Shown here piece after piece: positions 15,772 to 22,322 of a stretch of DNA of 22,322 nucleotides. Below the pieces are notes generated by a model that was not told where the DNA came from, made no database searches, and saw nothing but the letters and a program-made list of their open reading frames with translations. The translations under genes were made by a program, and so were the position numbers. The stretch's first letter is position 1. Each line of letters opens with the position of its first letter. The stretch is taken from positions 225,028 to 247,349 of the forward strand of contig DGQE01000003.1 of NCBI GenBank assembly GCA_002389645.1, read 5' to 3'. This DNA comes from Flavobacteriales bacterium UBA4422. GTDB taxonomy: Bacteria; Bacteroidota; Bacteroidia; Flavobacteriales_G; Salibacteraceae.

Positions 15772-16991
15772 GTGAAGGCAAGGAGAAAATAAGAGTATTA
15801 AGGATCATTAACCGATTCAACTTGGGCGGACCTACATTTAACGTTGCTTATCTGACGCGTTATATGGATGACAGGTTTGAAACAATGCTTTTAGGAGGAA
15901 CGAAGGATGAGTCTGAAGCATCGTCTGAATTTATCTTAGAAGAGTTGGGTATAAAGCCAACCGTGATCTCAGAAATGAAGCGGGCTATTTCTCCAATGAG
16001 TGATTACAAATCTTACCTGGAAATTTCAAAAGTGATCAGAGAATTTAGGCCACATATTGTACATACTCATGCCGCAAAATCAGGAACATTAGGTCGAATC
16101 GCAGCAATACACAATAATGTCCCAGTTGTACTACACACTTTTCACGGACATGTATTTCATTCATACTTCGGAAAGGTTAAGACAGGAATGTACAAATGGA
16201 TTGAGCGCTATTTAGCCAATCATACCTCACGTATCATAGCCATCAGTCAAATTCAATCTGATGAACTTTCTATGATTCATAGAATAGCAGATTCTTCTAA
16301 AATTGAAATAGTGCCTTTAGGTTTTGACCTCAGTCGATTCCAAAAAAATCAAGCGGAAAAACGAAAAGCCTTCAGAAATCGGTTTAATCTAAATGACGAT
16401 GATATTGCCATTGGAATCATTGGACGATTAGTGCCCATTAAAAATCATACGATGTTTCTTGACGCGGTAAAGCCGGTGCATAAAGCAAACCCTCACACTC
16501 GTTTTTTTATTATTGGTGATGGCGAATCGAAAGATGCTCTGTTAGAATACTGCAAAAAATCAAAAATAGAATTCAACTGGTTGGATGCACCAGAGAGTCA
16601 AACACCATTGTGCTTCACTTCTTGGATCAAAGAGATTGATCAAGTGATGGCTGGCTTAGATATTGTAGCCTTGACATCATTAAACGAAGGCACACCAGTG
16701 AGCCTAATTGAAGCACAAAGCGCATCCAGGCCAGTCGTTTCAACTCGTGTAGGTGGAATCGAAGACATTGTGGTTGAGGATGGCTCAGCCCTCTTATGCG
16801 GGATTTACGATCAAGCAATGTTCAATCAGCACCTTATTCAGCTTTCCAATGACCAGTTAAGACGCACGACAATGGGTAAAATTGGACAAGCCCATGTGAT
16901 TGAGCAATTTAGCTACCATTGTTTAGTGAGCGATATGCAATCACTTTACCAGAAGTTACTTGAAGAAAAGAATATTAATATCAATACATAG
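15768..16991 (+). CDS. Family 4 glycosyltransferase
   Basis: The 407-residue enzyme has the GT-B fold of family GT4, transferring a sugar from a nucleotide donor to a lipid-linked glycan on the inner face of the membrane. Visible are the N-terminal loop NRFNLGGPTFNVAYL, HTHAAKSGTLGR and HTFHGHVFHSYFG in the acceptor half, and GRLVPIKNH and the EGTPVSLIE pair (Glu at about 307 and 315) in the donor half. The product is unknown; the context (asparagine synthase, Wza-like and RmlC genes) points to surface polysaccharide. It overlaps asnB by four bases; a 36-base gap separates it from the export lipoprotein gene. Confidence 0.92.
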   Translation: MSEGKEKIRVLRIINRFNLGGPTFNVAYLTRYMDDRFETMLLGGTKDESEASSEFILEELGIKPTVISEMKRAISPMSDYKSYLEISKVIREFRPHIVHTHAAKSGTLGRIAAIHNNVPVVLHTFHGHVFHSYFGKVKTGMYKWIERYLANHTSRIIAISQIQSDELSMIHRIADSSKIEIVPLGFDLSRFQKNQAEKRKAFRNRFNLNDDDIAIGIIGRLVPIKNHTMFLDAVKPVHKANPHTRFFIIGDGESKDALLEYCKKSKIEFNWLDAPESQTPLCFTSWIKEIDQVMAGLDIVALTSLNEGTPVSLIEAQSASRPVVSTRVGGIEDIVVEDGSALLCGIYDQAMFNQHLIQLSNDQLRRTTMGKIGQAHVIEQFSYHCLVSDMQSLYQKLLEEKNININT

Positions 16992-17027
16992 AATTTCACT
17001 TACTTTGCAATTCAAAGTGCTTTTAAA

Positions 17028-17810
17028 ATGAGAATAAAACCTTTACTTATCCTGTTGATTTTAACAGGAATCATATCTAGTTGTAGAGTTTTCGACCCTT
17101 CAGTAATGTTGCGTACAAATCGCAGTTATGATTACTCAGAAGCCTCTGACACTTTGAAACGAAACTATATACTGCAGTCTGGAGACATTATTAGTTTTCG
17201 ATTATTCTCTAATCAAGGTTTTAAAATAATAGACCTTACTTCTCTAGATGAGGGAACTCGTGTTAATGTGAACAATAGTCAAAATGTCTTTACTTATCTC
17301 ATTGAGGTGAATGGAGCGATTAACTTACCGATTATCGGTCGTGTTCAAATTGCTGGCTTAAACTTAAAAGAAGCTGAATTATTTCTCGAAGAGAAATACA
17401 GTAATTATTACAATGATCCATACGTCATGCTGCAAGTCAACAATCGAAGAATGATCGTTTTTCCTGGGACTGGTGGAGATGCTAAAGTGATTGAGTTGCA
17501 AAATGAATATACCTCAATTATTGAAGCTTTGGCTATCGCAGGTGGAATATCAACTGGTGGAAAGGCTCACAAAGTCAAGTTAATCAGAGGAAACCTAAAA
17601 GACCCAGAAATATATCAACTCGATTTGTCTACTGCTCAAGGACTAAAAGAAGCCAACCTATACTATGTTAGGGCAAATGATATAATTTATGTTCAACCAT
17701 CATACTTCGCTGGAAAACAAATACTGTCAAGCACTGCTCAAGTTCTAGGTGTTATATCCTCGCTTATACTTACATATTTCTTAATCAATAATTTCAGAGC
17801 GCAAGCCTAG
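17028..17810 (+). CDS. Polysaccharide export lipoprotein, Wza-like
   Basis: The 260-residue lipoprotein (signal MRIKPLLILLILTGIISSC with lipobox) should form the outer-membrane channel for polysaccharide export. The Poly_export domain starts at about residue 45 (YILQSGDIISFRLF) and continues with VNGAINLPIIGRVQIAGLNLKEAE and YVMLQV; an SLBB-like segment follows (ALAIAGGISTGGKAHKVKLIRG). The C-terminal hydrophobic helix (VLGVISSLILTYFLINNF) may span the outer membrane. A TTACTTTGC promoter-like element lies about 20 bases before the ATG. In related loci the next gene is the Wzc partner; here only a small tyrosine-rich frame follows. Confidence 0.92.
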   Translation: MRIKPLLILLILTGIISSCRVFDPSVMLRTNRSYDYSEASDTLKRNYILQSGDIISFRLFSNQGFKIIDLTSLDEGTRVNVNNSQNVFTYLIEVNGAINLPIIGRVQIAGLNLKEAELFLEEKYSNYYNDPYVMLQVNNRRMIVFPGTGGDAKVIELQNEYTSIIEALAIAGGISTGGKAHKVKLIRGNLKDPEIYQLDLSTAQGLKEANLYYVRANDIIYVQPSYFAGKQILSSTAQVLGVISSLILTYFLINNFRAQA

Positions 17811-17813
17811 CAA

Positions 17814-18053
17814 ATGAGCGAGATAAACTCAAATACTAACGATAGTAATTTCGGACTTAGTAACGGCGCTGAGTCATATGGTAGAGGATATGGAGCTAAA
17901 TATGGATACGGCTATGGTTACGGGTACGGTTACGGGTACACTTCTGGTAATGGATATTACTCAGAAGATAATGAAGAGAAAGAGTCTAAGTTAAAATTTC
18001 TTCGAAATTTGCGGTCAAATTCTGATAATGACGATAAGCGAAACTCCGATTAA
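17814..18053 (+). pseudogene. Orphan tyrosine-rich tail of a Wzc-like polysaccharide kinase
   Basis: The 79-residue frame starts three bases after the export lipoprotein stop. Residues 1-18 (MSEINSNTNDSNFGLSNG) are Asn/Ser-rich; residues 22-49 hold 11 Tyr in a (YG)n block, then YYSEDNEEKESKLKFLR. This closely resembles the C-terminal tyrosine cluster of bacteroidetal Wzc co-polymerase/BY-kinases, which is the site of autophosphorylation. The membrane and kinase domains, about 700 residues, are absent. The simplest reading is an in-frame internal deletion keeping the start and tail of wzc; a deliberate small phospho-acceptor protein is less likely. The last 26 bases overlap rmlC in another frame. 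Confidence 0.6.
17901..17939 (+). repeat. TAYGGN hexamer repeat encoding (YG)6
   Basis: Six tandem copies of TAY GGN plus one TAY codon lie in frame. The hexamers vary at the third codon positions, so the amino acids look more conserved than the DNA. It is the core of the tyrosine-rich tail. Confidence 0.85.
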
Positions 18054-18570
18054 AGGCCTTTTAGTATTTGAGCCGACAGTATTTAAAGATGAACGTGGCT
18101 ACTTCTTTGAAAATTTCAGACTGTCATGGCTAGAAGGTCGAGGAGTTAACACTCGTTTTGTGCAAGACAACGAGTCTAAAAGCGATAAAAACGTGCTACG
18201 CGGACTACACTTGCAGGCACCTCCTTTTGGGCAGCAGAAGTTATTACGAGTAGTCAAAGGTGCTATATACGATGTTGCCGTAGACCTAAGAAAAAAATCT
18301 CCTACATATGGCGAGTATTATGGTCTGGAATTGAATGAAAAGAATAAAGCAATGCTCTACATTCCAGAAGGCTTTGCTCATGGATTTTGTTGTATAGAAG
18401 ACGACACCATTGTGCAATACAAATGCTCTAATTATTATAACAAAGCATCAGAGATAGGTATAGCATGGAATGACCCTGAAATAAATATTAATTGGCCTGT
18501 AAGTAATCCTTTAATCTCAGAAAAGGACCTCATCCTTCCTTCTCTTGATGAATTCAATTCTCCTTTTTAA
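18028..18570 (+). CDS. rfbC: dTDP-4-dehydrorhamnose 3,5-epimerase
   Basis: RmlC/RfbC catalyses the double epimerisation of dTDP-4-keto-6-deoxyglucose on the way to dTDP-L-rhamnose, in the cytoplasm. The 180-residue protein is full length: FKDERGYFFE, VQDNESKSDKNVLRGLHLQ with the catalytic His, GAIYDVAVDLRK, and YIPEGFAHGFCCIEDD. The start ATG at 18028 gives the usual N-terminal length (GLLVFEP about ten residues in) although it overlaps the Tyr-rich frame by 26 bases. rmlA, B and D are not in the window and must be elsewhere if rhamnose is made. Confidence 0.95.
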   Translation: MTISETPIKGLLVFEPTVFKDERGYFFENFRLSWLEGRGVNTRFVQDNESKSDKNVLRGLHLQAPPFGQQKLLRVVKGAIYDVAVDLRKKSPTYGEYYGLELNEKNKAMLYIPEGFAHGFCCIEDDTIVQYKCSNYYNKASEIGIAWNDPEININWPVSNPLISEKDLILPSLDEFNSPF

Positions 18571-18660
18571 AAGGTGTTCACAACTCTCGAGTGTTTTCCC
18601 AGAAATCAGAATTGGCGTTATTACCTTAGATTCTCAATTTATTCATTAGAATGTCGTTAG

Positions 18661-19350
18661 GATCCCTCATTCTTGTATTCATTCTTGACTGTTTTCTGGG
18701 CAGTAGCTGTAATGAATAGTATAAATATGCTCGATAACATGGATGGAATCACAACAATCGTGAGTATTTTTATATTGCTAGCTGCAGCGATTGGAAGTGG
18801 ATTAATAATGAGCAGCAACTTCTTTTACACTTTTGTTTGTGGTGGAACAGTTTCAGCTCTAGTGGGCTTTCTAATCTTCAACTGGAACCCCTCTAAGATT
18901 TTCATGGGTGATACTGGAAGTCAGATGATCGGTGCCCTTTTAGCATCAGTTGGAGTAATCTTCTTCTGGAATAACGACCTGATAAGCATCCATCATGCAT
19001 GGTATTCAAAACTCGCTATTGTGATGACTGCTTTTGTAATCCCCATTGCAGATTCACTAACTGTCACAATTAACCGGATTAGACGCGGTCAATCACCATT
19101 TGTTGGAGGCAAAGACCATACAACTCACCACCTTTCTTATGCCGGGCTAAGCGACCGACAAGTCGCATTGGTAATGATTCTTATTTCAAGTATCTCCTTA
19201 GCTCTCATAACCTGCTTATACAATGCAAGCATCAACGCGAAACACCTCTGCTACACTATTCTTTTAATCTACTCATTTAATCTACTCATTCTCTGTAATT
19301 GGCTTCCTATACAGCTCAACAATTTGGAAGAAGTCCAAAGCAATTTTTGA
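18661..19350 (+). pseudogene. WecA/MraY-like sugar-1-phosphate transferase, C-terminal part only
   Basis: About 225 residues match the rear half of the polyprenyl-phosphate N-acetylhexosamine-1-phosphate transferases: NSINMLDNMDG (metal/substrate binding), IFNWNPSKIFMGDTGS, VIPIADS, and GGKDHTTHHLSYAGLSDRQ with the HHL motif, among hydrophobic helices. The usual front half, with the DD motif, is absent: a stop lies in frame at 18658-18660, only TTG 18673 or ATG 18712 could start, and the 90 bases back to rmlC show no clear rest of the gene, apart from a possible trace (RIGVITLDSQFIH) in another frame. Such a fragment should not be active. Loss of the front fits the Wzc deletion a few hundred bases upstream. 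Confidence 0.75.
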
Positions 19351-19373
19351 ATCTAAATATTCTAAATAAACCC

Positions 19374-20399
19374 ATGAATATCCCCATCAAACAATTCCTT
19401 ATTACTGCTGTGGTTCTGTTAGTCTCTTTTGCAACAATAAAAGTATTTACAGCGTCAACTTTTGAAGGAAAGGAAAAAGAGCAATTCAAATCAAACTTTC
19501 ACAACAACTATAAAATCTTCGCGCTTAGCTTACCTAGTGAAATTGATTTCGCAGATGAAAAAGCACCTCTCAATCTGATTGATGTAAAAGAAAAAATGGA
19601 TCGCGAACTGCTAGTAAATACCTATTGGCAATCGCAAACGCTTCTACTTCTGAAAAGAAGCTATCGTTACTTCCCTATAATAGAGAAGATACTCAAAGAA
19701 GAAGGTGTTCCAGAAGATTTCAAATTCTTGGCGCTTATGGAAAGTGGCTTAACCAATGTTGTTTCTCCAGCAGGGGCAACTGGATTTTGGCAACTAATGA
19801 AGGATGCTGCACGTGAACGCGGTCTTGAGGTGAACTCGAAAGTAGACGAACGCTATCATTTGGAAAAATCAACGAGAGCAGCATGTGCCTATCTCAAAGA
19901 GGCGAAAGAACGATTCGGTTCGTGGACACTCGCTGCTGCTTCATACAACATGGGGATGGCAGGTCTGGCCAATCAATTGGAACGTCAAAAAGCTACCAAT
20001 TACTATGACCTAGTTTTGAATGAGGAAACATCACGCTACGTTTTTCGAATTCTTGCTGCCAAATTGATTCTAACAAACCCAAAAGACTACGGCTTCATTT
20101 ATCGAGATGAAGATTTATATGGCCCTTTAAGACATAAGGAAATTGAAGTAAGTTCAACGGTAGAAAACCTTGCTGATTTCGCATTTGGAAACGGGATTAA
20201 TTACAAAACCTTAAAATACCTAAACCCTTGGTTAAGAGATAACTACTTACCAAACACGTCAAGCAAAACCTATGTCATTCATATTCCTTCTGAACCTCTT
20301 TCTGCTGTATTGGTTCATGACAAGGCGCAAGTTGCTAATTTCGCGCGCTCAAGTAAGGAAGGTATAAATGAAAGCGGAGAAGGAAATACAAGTGAATGA
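19374..20399 (+). CDS. MltD-like lytic transglycosylase (SLT/GH23 fold)
   Basis: The enzyme cleaves the MurNAc-GlcNAc bond of peptidoglycan to give anhydro ends. ATG 19374 opens an N-terminal signal anchor (FLITAVVLLVSFATIKV); the frame is open back to 19299 but that part runs through the end of the WecA-like gene and is not conserved-looking. The catalytic Glu is in FLALMESGL (residue 123), followed by SPAGATGFWQLM, AYLKEAKERFG and LAAASYNMGMAGL. The C-terminal part (VENLADFAFGNGINYKTLKYLNPWLRD ... TYVIHIP) is LysM-like. Its end overlaps the start of uvrA by up to 32 bases. Confidence 0.92.
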   Translation: MNIPIKQFLITAVVLLVSFATIKVFTASTFEGKEKEQFKSNFHNNYKIFALSLPSEIDFADEKAPLNLIDVKEKMDRELLVNTYWQSQTLLLLKRSYRYFPIIEKILKEEGVPEDFKFLALMESGLTNVVSPAGATGFWQLMKDAARERGLEVNSKVDERYHLEKSTRAACAYLKEAKERFGSWTLAAASYNMGMAGLANQLERQKATNYYDLVLNEETSRYVFRILAAKLILTNPKDYGFIYRDEDLYGPLRHKEIEVSSTVENLADFAFGNGINYKTLKYLNPWLRDNYLPNTSSKTYVIHIPSEPLSAVLVHDKAQVANFARSSKEGINESGEGNTSE

Positions 20400-22322
20400 T
20401 GAACAAATAGAGATCATTGGGGCCCGCGAACACAACCTGAAAGATCTTAACTTAATCATTCCACGAAACCAGCTTGTAGTAATTACAGGGCTTAGCGGCA
20501 GCGGTAAATCTTCTTTAGCTTTTGACACTATTTATGCTGAAGGTCAAAGAAGATATATTGAAACATTCTCCTCTTATGCCCGGCAATTTATTGGTGGATT
20601 GGAACGACCTGATGTAGATAAAATAAATGGCCTGAGCCCAGTTATATCAATCGAGCAAAAGACGGTTAATAAAAACCCAAGATCTACCGTAGGAACCATC
20701 ACTGAAATCTATGACTTCATGCGTTTGCTATTTGCGCGAGCATCAGATGCTTTTAGCTATGTCACGGGAGAGAGAATGGTTCGCTATTCTGATCAGCAAA
20801 TCATTGACTTAATAACCGAGACGTACCTCGGGAAAGAAATCACCTTGCTTTCTCCTCTGATTAAAGGAAGAAAAGGTCACTATAGAGAGCTATTTGAACA
20901 GGTTGCCCGAAAAGGATTCTTGCGAATGCGCGTTGATGGGAGTATCGAAAAAATCAAGCACCGCATGCAAGTAGATCGCTACAAAGTGCATGACATTGAG
21001 TTGGTTGTAGATAGAATTAGCATTGACAATGGAAACTTAAATCGTTTAAAACAATCCATACTTACTGCATTAAAGGAAGGAAAAGGTCAATTGATGCTGC
21101 TTGAATCAGACGATAAGACAATACGCTATTTCAGTCGCTCCTTAATGTGCCCAACGAGTGGGATATCTTATGATGAGCCAGCGCCTAACATATTTTCTTT
21201 CAATAGTCCATATGGTGCGTGTACAAAGTGCAATGGATTAGGGGAAGTAAGACAAATAGATGTCGACAAGATCATCCCAGATAAGTCATTGTCTATCAAA
21301 AAAGGAGGCTTAGCGCCTTTAGGTGAATACAAGAAAAACTGGGTGTTCCAGCAAATAGAATTACTAGGTGAGAAATACGATTTCAAACTCACTACTCCTC
21401 TACAAGAAATATCAGCTGAAGTTATTGATGTTATTCTGTATGGTACTAATGAGCAACTTGAGATTAAGAGTGACGCGCTGGGGATCACAAAATCATATCA
21501 AATTAAGTTTGACGGTGTAGCCAATATATTGATGGATCAATTTGAAGATGGTGCTTCATCAAATTATCAAAAATGGGCTTCTGCCTTTATGAATAAGGTA
21601 GCATGTCCAGAATGCCATGGAACACGCCTTAAGAAAGAGTCATTGAACTTTAAAATTGATGATAAAAACATCGCTGAACTTGCCGCTTTAGAGCTGAAGG
21701 AGCTCAAAGAATGGTTTGAAGATATTGAGACTCGATTGAGCGAAAAGCAAAACTTGATTGCAGAAGATGTTTTAAAGGAAATCAGGAGCAGAATTACGTT
21801 TCTTCTGAATGTTGGTATTGAATACTTAACCCTCAATCGATCAGCCAGAACACTCAGTGGCGGTGAAGCACAAAGAATAAGACTAGCAGCACAAATCGGC
21901 TCACAATTGGTAGGTGTATTATACATCTTAGATGAACCTAGTATCGGTCTTCATCAAAGGGATAATAGTAGATTAATTACCGCATTGAAAGAGCTTCGGG
22001 ACAATGGCAATAGTGTGTTAGTCGTTGAGCATGACAAAGACATGATGCTAGAGTCAGATTACGTAATTGACATTGGACCGAGAGCTGGAATACATGGTGG
22101 GGAAATTGTAGCTAAAGGAACACCGTCTGAAATTCTGAAGTCTGGGTCAATGACATCTAAATTCTTAACTGGTGAAGAAGAAATAGCCTTGCCTGCCAAG
22201 CGAAGAAAAGGAAACGGAAAAACACTTTCGCTCAAGGGAGCCAATGGTCACAATTTACAAAATGTTGATGTTGACTTTCCTTTGGGAAAATTCATCTGTG
22301 TAACAGGAGTTTCAGGAAGTGG
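20368..22322 (+). CDS. uvrA: Excinuclease ABC subunit A (UvrA), 3' end outside window
   Basis: UvrA finds bulky DNA damage and loads UvrB in nucleotide excision repair. The visible 651 codons cover the first ATPase half and the start of the second: GAREHNLKDL and Walker A GLSGSGKSS at 41-49, the Cys pairs of the zinc modules (CPTSGISYDEPAP, GACTKCNGLG, ACPECHGTRL), the ABC signature TLSGGEAQRIRLA (about 495-507) and Walker B LYILDEPSIGLHQRD. The window ends in the second Walker A (VTGVSGSG). No stop or frameshift occurs. ATG 20368 was taken; a GTG at 20392 nearer the family start would shorten it by eight residues and cut the overlap with the upstream gene to eight bases. Confidence 0.96.
   Translation, partial: MKAEKEIQVNDEQIEIIGAREHNLKDLNLIIPRNQLVVITGLSGSGKSSLAFDTIYAEGQRRYIETFSSYARQFIGGLERPDVDKINGLSPVISIEQKTVNKNPRSTVGTITEIYDFMRLLFARASDAFSYVTGERMVRYSDQQIIDLITETYLGKEITLLSPLIKGRKGHYRELFEQVARKGFLRMRVDGSIEKIKHRMQVDRYKVHDIELVVDRISIDNGNLNRLKQSILTALKEGKGQLMLLESDDKTIRYFSRSLMCPTSGISYDEPAPNIFSFNSPYGACTKCNGLGEVRQIDVDKIIPDKSLSIKKGGLAPLGEYKKNWVFQQIELLGEKYDFKLTTPLQEISAEVIDVILYGTNEQLEIKSDALGITKSYQIKFDGVANILMDQFEDGASSNYQKWASAFMNKVACPECHGTRLKKESLNFKIDDKNIAELAALELKELKEWFEDIETRLSEKQNLIAEDVLKEIRSRITFLLNVGIEYLTLNRSARTLSGGEAQRIRLAAQIGSQLVGVLYILDEPSIGLHQRDNSRLITALKELRDNGNSVLVVEHDKDMMLESDYVIDIGPRAGIHGGEIVAKGTPSEILKSGSMTSKFLTGEEEIALPAKRRKGNGKTLSLKGANGHNLQNVDVDFPLGKFICVTGVSGS

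Noticed and set aside
19299..19373. Earlier start of the transglycosylase at TTG 19299
   Set aside because: The extra 25 codons overlap the end of the WecA-like gene and would bury the signal anchor; ATG 19374 fits better.
21168..22244. Several minus-strand frames in the last kilobase
   Set aside because: They are antisense to uvrA, whose motifs are intact on the plus strand throughout.
1..22322. CRISPR arrays or complete insertion sequences
   Set aside because: No regularly spaced direct repeats, transposase genes or flanking terminal inverted repeats were seen by eye.

Overview
The window looks like a chromosomal piece of a Bacteroidota bacterium, probably of the Flavobacteriales/Cryomorphaceae type. 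The grounds are AT-rich DNA, start sites preceded by TAnnTTTG-like elements rather than clear Shine-Dalgarno sequences, and typical families: a Pif1-like helicase with a C-terminal HTH module, a TlpA thioredoxin, DUF3124 and DUF1571 proteins, a CBU_0592-like membrane protein, and a Wza-type lipoprotein next to a tyrosine-rich Wzc tail. No species can be named from the sequence alone.

Layout. (1) 1-945: the 3' end of a tRNA, most likely tRNA-Asp, with its terminator, then a scar holding the tail of a type I restriction specificity gene (hsdS) joined to the middle of a tyrosine recombinase gene, both broken. (2) 943-11667: a housekeeping and hypothetical region. It has an RluA-type pseudouridine synthase, a secreted DNA/RNA endonuclease broken by one in-frame TAA, secreted and membrane hypotheticals, an AlkA-like glycosylase, a small unknown protein with a terminator, the helicase, a DUF3124 lipoprotein overlapping a MarC-family gene, two convergent exported proteins and a TlpA-like thioredoxin. 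(3) 11798-13821: a three-gene arsenosugar-type set (peroxidase-like protein, radical SAM ArsS, TIGR04282-like glycosyltransferase) without arsM. (4) 13840-19350: a surface-polysaccharide region running on in the same direction: asparagine synthase, GT4 glycosyltransferase, Wza-like export lipoprotein, an orphan Wzc-like tyrosine-rich tail, RmlC, and a WecA/MraY-like gene lacking its front half. (5) 19374-22322: an MltD-like lytic transglycosylase and the first two thirds of uvrA, which runs off the window.

A striking theme is gene damage. Besides the hsdS/integrase scar there is a single nonsense codon in the nuclease and single-base frameshifts in homopolymers in both the CBU_0592-like and marC genes, each recognised because the family N-terminus can be read in another frame. 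The polysaccharide region also appears to have lost most of wzc and half of a wecA-like gene. The point lesions may be real decay or assembly errors; raw reads would decide.

I see no CRISPR array, complete mobile element or clearly unprecedented multi-gene system. The most interesting items are the arsM-less arsenosugar cluster inside a polysaccharide gene run, the orphan Tyr-rich tail, the Cys/His-rich tail of the nuclease, and promoter-like boxes so close to ATG codons that transcripts may be leaderless.
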